Positions 3,194 to 6,005 of a stretch of 6,005 nt of DNA are shown piece after piece. This stretch comes from Lachnospiraceae bacterium UBA4317 (GTDB lineage: Bacteria > Bacillota_A > Clostridia > Lachnospirales > Lachnospiraceae). The notes below the pieces were generated by a model that searched no databases, had not been told where the DNA came from, and worked only from the letters and a program-made list of their open reading frames with translations. Location of the stretch: positions 11,762 to 17,766 of the forward strand of contig DGUF01000080.1 in assembly GCA_002394525.1 (NCBI GenBank), given 5' to 3'. The translations under genes were made by a program, and so were the position numbers. Position 1 is the first letter of the stretch, and each line of letters opens with the position of its first letter.

Positions 3194-6005
3194 TCCCCCA
3201 CTGTCTCCCGGCCTTTCCTGACCAGGTCCTGCCAGCTGTATCTGGGGGCGATACAGGGGACATCCTCCCCGTTCCCGATGAGCAGGGTATCGGTCTGAGG
3301 ATTGTAATTTCTGACATTGTCGATGACAGTCTCCACCTCCCCTGTCTCCAGGGAAAAGACGAAAGCCTGGGTCAGGTAGTGGAGCAGGACCTTGTGGTCC
3401 TGCAAGGCATAGGCGGGATAGATCTGCGCCGAGTTCATGTTGTAAGCGAACTGAACCGACCTGTCCACAGGGAGGAGGATGTCGATCCCGTCCTGCGGGA
3501 TCAGGAAGCGGACCTGGTAGCCGCGCTCCTCCACAAGGAAAGGCTTTTCGCCCAGAAAGCCGATTCCCCTTACCAGGGCCTCCGGGTTCGTGTCGATGGT
3601 CCTGAGACTTCCATCATCCATGAGGACCCGAGGGCCAAGATCCGTACTCAGAAGGGCCGTCTGGCTTCCGCCGGCGGACCAGCTGATCGCCGGGCTGATC
3701 CCCGACTCCTTCAGTCCGTTTATCTCCATGGTCTCCATTTTTTTCCAGTCCGTCACCAGAAGGCTGAGTTCTAAAGCAGAGTCGTTGATGCGGCTGCAGA
3801 GGGTGGTGTTTCCGTCGGGATTTACAGAGATTTCTCTCAACCAGCTATCGCGATCCCTGTCATGAAAGTCTGACAGGTACAGGGTCTGCACGGTCCCTTC
3901 GGAAATGGAATAGCGGACCAGCCATCCCTCCTCCTCCCCGTCATCTATGGCCAGGAGAACCAGAGCGTCGCCTCCGACCGCAAAGCTGAAGCTGTTCCAT
4001 CGCTTATTCCCGGGGATATTCTGCATCAGGTTTTTGACCGTCTCCATGCTGCCGTCCGAGAGGTCGATGATCCTCCAGGTCTCCTCCGGGGCGGGAAGGC
4101 CCTGAGCAGACCGGATGGCCAGCGTCCGACCGTCATAAATATAGTCCCGGAATACCAGATGCTTCTCATCGGATGTCATACCGGCATAAGCGATGTTTTC
4201 ACCGACTGCGGTCTCCCACCGGCTTTGCCCCGTCCGGGCATCCACGCAGCGCAGGCAGCCATTTTCCTCCAGCACAAAGCGGTCTCCGGCCGATATGTCA
4301 AAGTCGTAGTCCCATTGGCTGCCGGTGATGACCGTTCTGACATCGGAATCCTTTTCTGTCCCGTTCTTATCTTCTGCAGACGTGGAAAGTGCGAGCAGGT
4401 CCGGGTCAAAAAGTTCACGGCTGAAGACACAGATCCGGTCCTCCGAAGTATCCCGGTCCTCCTCGTCCCTGAGGGAAAAGTATTGGCCTCCGGCCTCTTT
4501 GACCTGCGCGAGCGAATCCGGGAAAACACCGTCCTTTTTCAGGATTTCCCCGGTGGAAAAGCAGTAGAAGGCCCTGGACCCGTCCTGCAGGATGGCCGTC
4601 AGTGCCTCCTGGCCCTGGAAATCCCCTGTGTTTACATAGACCATGAGACCTGGCAGGTCAAAGGAATAGAGGCGCTTTCCCGTCTCCTGGGCCAGGATGT
4701 CCACATGGGTCCCCGCCGACAAAAGGCAGGCCTTCTGTCCTTCGATCTCCAGGTCCGGCAGAAGGCCGGTCTTGTAATCCTGGGTACAGCTGCTCTTCTT
4801 CTCCCACAGGATCCTGCCTGTCCGCGGATCTGCACAGAGGATCCGGAAGCTTTCTTCTCCGGTCCCCGTATAGCAGTAAGCGGTGCCGTCTTCATAACTG
4901 TATTGGTGCCACCCTTCCGGCCCCTCATAGGCCGCGCAAAGGACGAGGCCGTCTTCTGTGGAAACAAAATCCCTGATCCGCTCCGCTTCCGCCAGGAGGG
5001 TCTCCTCTCCCGTGGACGGGTCCAGGGCATACAGAGCCTGCACGGGTCCGGACCCTTCAGCGGGGCCGCCGCTTTCGTACGGAGCAGCCTCCATATTCTG
5101 TGCATCCGCAGCCGGATCTGCTGCCGGGGACGGATCACCGGAAGCCCCGGCCGACTCTGCCTCCGTGGACGGTTCTCCGCCTGTCACAGCTGTTCCTGCC
5201 GCCGGAGATGAATTTCCAGAAGCCCCGGCCGATTCTGCCGCTGGGGACGGATCAGTGTCATCTGACTCCTGCAGACTTGCCGCAATGAAATCCGGTTCAT
5301 TCTCCTGCGCATCAGTGTTCAGCATATAGATCAGGCGGCCGGTCTCTCTTGTGACAGCTGCTTCGTACACGTAGGCCCTGTGGCCGGGATCCGGCTCTGC
5401 TTCGATCCGCCTGCTGTAAATGAGCTCCCCGTCCCCCGACCGCCGCAGCTGCAGCTCCTGTTCGTTATAAGTGCCAAGCGCGCAAACAACGATCAGGTCT
5501 TCCTGCGCATCCAGGATCTCCCAGCTCTGAATACCGGCCTGACTGACCTTCCAGCGCTCCTTCCCGGTAGTCAGATCGATTCCGGTCAGGGTGGTCCCGG
5601 AAGATCGGACCAGAATGTCTCCACTCAGCCGCATTGCGCCCTCTGATCCGGATTGCTTCTCATCTTCCCCACCCGGGTCTTCCGTCCTCGAGTCATAAAG
5701 GGCCTCTCCCGTGTCCGCATTCCAGACCAGTGTCTCATTTTTCTCACAACAGACAGCCAGATAGGTCCTGTCTTTAACCTGCCGAACATCAAAGGCATGG
5801 ATCCGGTCCGGGGCCTTATATTCCCCGGTCTGGGCCATGGAGCGGTCGCCTTCCGGTACATAGGCGTCCACGGCCTTTTGCAGGGCCAGCATGGCGGAGG
5901 CCGTGACAGGCCGGTCCGTGAGGTCATCTCCGGCAGGAGCCTGACGCCGGCTTTCAGCTCCGGCCGCCCCTGTTGAATGCCCTGTCCCCGCCGGTCTCTC
6001 GGCAG
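3190..6005 (-). CDS. PQQ/WD40-type beta-propeller protein, N-terminus outside the window
   Basis: The frame is open from the right edge to TGA at 3192-3190, giving 938 visible codons. The first ATG, at 5892, has no ribosome binding site and no start codon precedes it, so the gene is 5'-partial. Residues below are numbered from that ATG. PQQ-like blades with the D-x-x-T-G-x-x-x-W signature occur at 102-116 (LTGIDLTTGKERWKV), 351-366 (ILCADPRTGRILWEKK) and 547-563 (LRCVDARTGQSRWETAV). Variant blades occur at 55-68, 147-163, 287-301, 397-412 and 844-858. A low-complexity insert occupies about 209-280. The C-terminus (CIAPRYSWQDLVRKGRETVGE) resembles the short helix that closes WD40 domains in large bacterial multidomain proteins, but ends early. 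Just before the ATG, DDLTDRP plus ALQKAVDAY resembles the linker between NTPase/TIR/kinase-type N-terminal parts and WD40 propellers. A scaffold or sensor role is inferred. The catalytic partner domain, if any, is off-window. No export signal is visible. Confidence 0.85.
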   Translation of the reverse strand, partial: AERPAGTGHSTGAAGAESRRQAPAGDDLTDRPVTASAMLALQKAVDAYVPEGDRSMAQTGEYKAPDRIHAFDVRQVKDRTYLAVCCEKNETLVWNADTGEALYDSRTEDPGGEDEKQSGSEGAMRLSGDILVRSSGTTLTGIDLTTGKERWKVSQAGIQSWEILDAQEDLIVVCALGTYNEQELQLRRSGDGELIYSRRIEAEPDPGHRAYVYEAAVTRETGRLIYMLNTDAQENEPDFIAASLQESDDTDPSPAAESAGASGNSSPAAGTAVTGGEPSTEAESAGASGDPSPAADPAADAQNMEAAPYESGGPAEGSGPVQALYALDPSTGEETLLAEAERIRDFVSTEDGLVLCAAYEGPEGWHQYSYEDGTAYCYTGTGEESFRILCADPRTGRILWEKKSSCTQDYKTGLLPDLEIEGQKACLLSAGTHVDILAQETGKRLYSFDLPGLMVYVNTGDFQGQEALTAILQDGSRAFYCFSTGEILKKDGVFPDSLAQVKEAGGQYFSLRDEEDRDTSEDRICVFSRELFDPDLLALSTSAEDKNGTEKDSDVRTVITGSQWDYDFDISAGDRFVLEENGCLRCVDARTGQSRWETAVGENIAYAGMTSDEKHLVFRDYIYDGRTLAIRSAQGLPAPEETWRIIDLSDGSMETVKNLMQNIPGNKRWNSFSFAVGGDALVLLAIDDGEEEGWLVRYSISEGTVQTLYLSDFHDRDRDSWLREISVNPDGNTTLCSRINDSALELSLLVTDWKKMETMEINGLKESGISPAISWSAGGSQTALLSTDLGPRVLMDDGSLRTIDTNPEALVRGIGFLGEKPFLVEERGYQVRFLIPQDGIDILLPVDRSVQFAYNMNSAQIYPAYALQDHKVLLHYLTQAFVFSLETGEVETVIDNVRNYNPQTDTLLIGNGEDVPCIAPRYSWQDLVRKGRETVGE
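3384..3403. repeat. Perfect inverted repeat inside the propeller gene
   Basis: GCAGGACC and GGTCCTGC form an 8-bp perfect stem around a TTGT loop. It encodes part of the last propeller blade (ALQDHKVLL region), about 190 bases before the gene's stop. No T-run follows on either strand, so it is not an intrinsic terminator. It may be a chance consequence of codon choice. Confidence 0.35.
5116..5253 (-). repeat. Two imperfect 60-bp coding repeats in a propeller loop
   Basis: Residues 214-233 (DPSPAAESAGASGNSSPAAG; DNA 5194-5253) align with 240-259 (EPSTEAESAGASGDPSPAAD; DNA 5116-5175), a start-to-start spacing of 78 bp. The core AGCCCCGGCCGA(C/T)TCTGCC on the plus strand is nearly identical in both. 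They lie in a Ser/Ala/Gly/Pro/Glu-rich tract (about 209-280) between two propeller blades and are probably a disordered loop that grew by local duplication. Confidence 0.75.

Noticed and set aside
2453..3774. Plus-strand open frames at 2453-3145 and 3160-3774
   Set aside because: Both are antisense to the Ig-like modules and the propeller C-terminus, which show internal homology and motif conservation. The plus-strand products show none.
4159..5211. Long plus-strand open frame of 350 codons opposite the propeller gene
   Set aside because: It lies wholly antisense to clear PQQ-like blades in a GC-rich gene, has no family resemblance or ribosome binding site, and is a typical shadow frame.
5890..5892. 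ATG at 5892 as the true start of the propeller gene
   Set aside because: There is no ribosome binding site before it, the frame stays open to the window edge, and linker-like residues continue upstream, so the gene is treated as 5'-partial.

Overview
The window looks like a bacterial chromosome from a moderately GC-rich Firmicute, most likely a Lachnospiraceae-type clostridium. The support is a strong GGGAGGAA-type ribosome binding site, a Gram-positive-style secreted protein that runs into what looks like an InlB/Listeria-Bacteroides-type repeat, and Ig-like multi-module proteins typical of gut clostridia. This is inference from style, not from a marker gene.

All supportable genes are on the minus strand, so the window reads right to left. 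(1) From 6005 to 3190 lies the C-terminal part of a large PQQ/WD40-type beta-propeller protein. Its 5' end is outside the window. The first visible residues resemble the linker that joins N-terminal effector/NTPase-like or membrane parts to WD40 propellers in large bacterial multidomain proteins. (2) From 3193 to 1487 lies a 568-codon gene whose GTG start overlaps the stop of gene 1 by 4 bases. It encodes four Ig-like modules in an alternating b-a-b-a order, but the first module lacks its N-terminal half and there is no signal peptide. (3) From 1486 to 1095 is a 392-base gap. It holds a long, nearly perfect hairpin with a T-rich flank, an extended -10 promoter candidate and a good ribosome binding site. 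(4) From 1094 to the left edge is a secreted protein cut by the window. It has a signal peptide, about 276 residues with no lysine or arginine (about one third Asp/Glu), and then the start of a VSFDLNGG-type surface repeat.

Genes 1 and 2 are probably co-transcribed and translationally coupled. Gene 3 seems to have its own promoter. No pathway can be assigned. The shared theme is large, repeat-built, probably interaction-type proteins, all carrying Ala/Glu/Asp/Gly-rich low-complexity tracts.

The most interesting points are the gene 1/gene 2 junction, which may be a deletion scar; the repeated A-G-M-T-A tracts inserted in gene 2; the extreme acidic stalk of gene 3; and the possibility that gene 1 is the propeller half of a STAND/TIR-like protein, perhaps with a frameshift just upstream of its first methionine. 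No RNA genes, CRISPR arrays, insertion sequences or attachment sites were seen.
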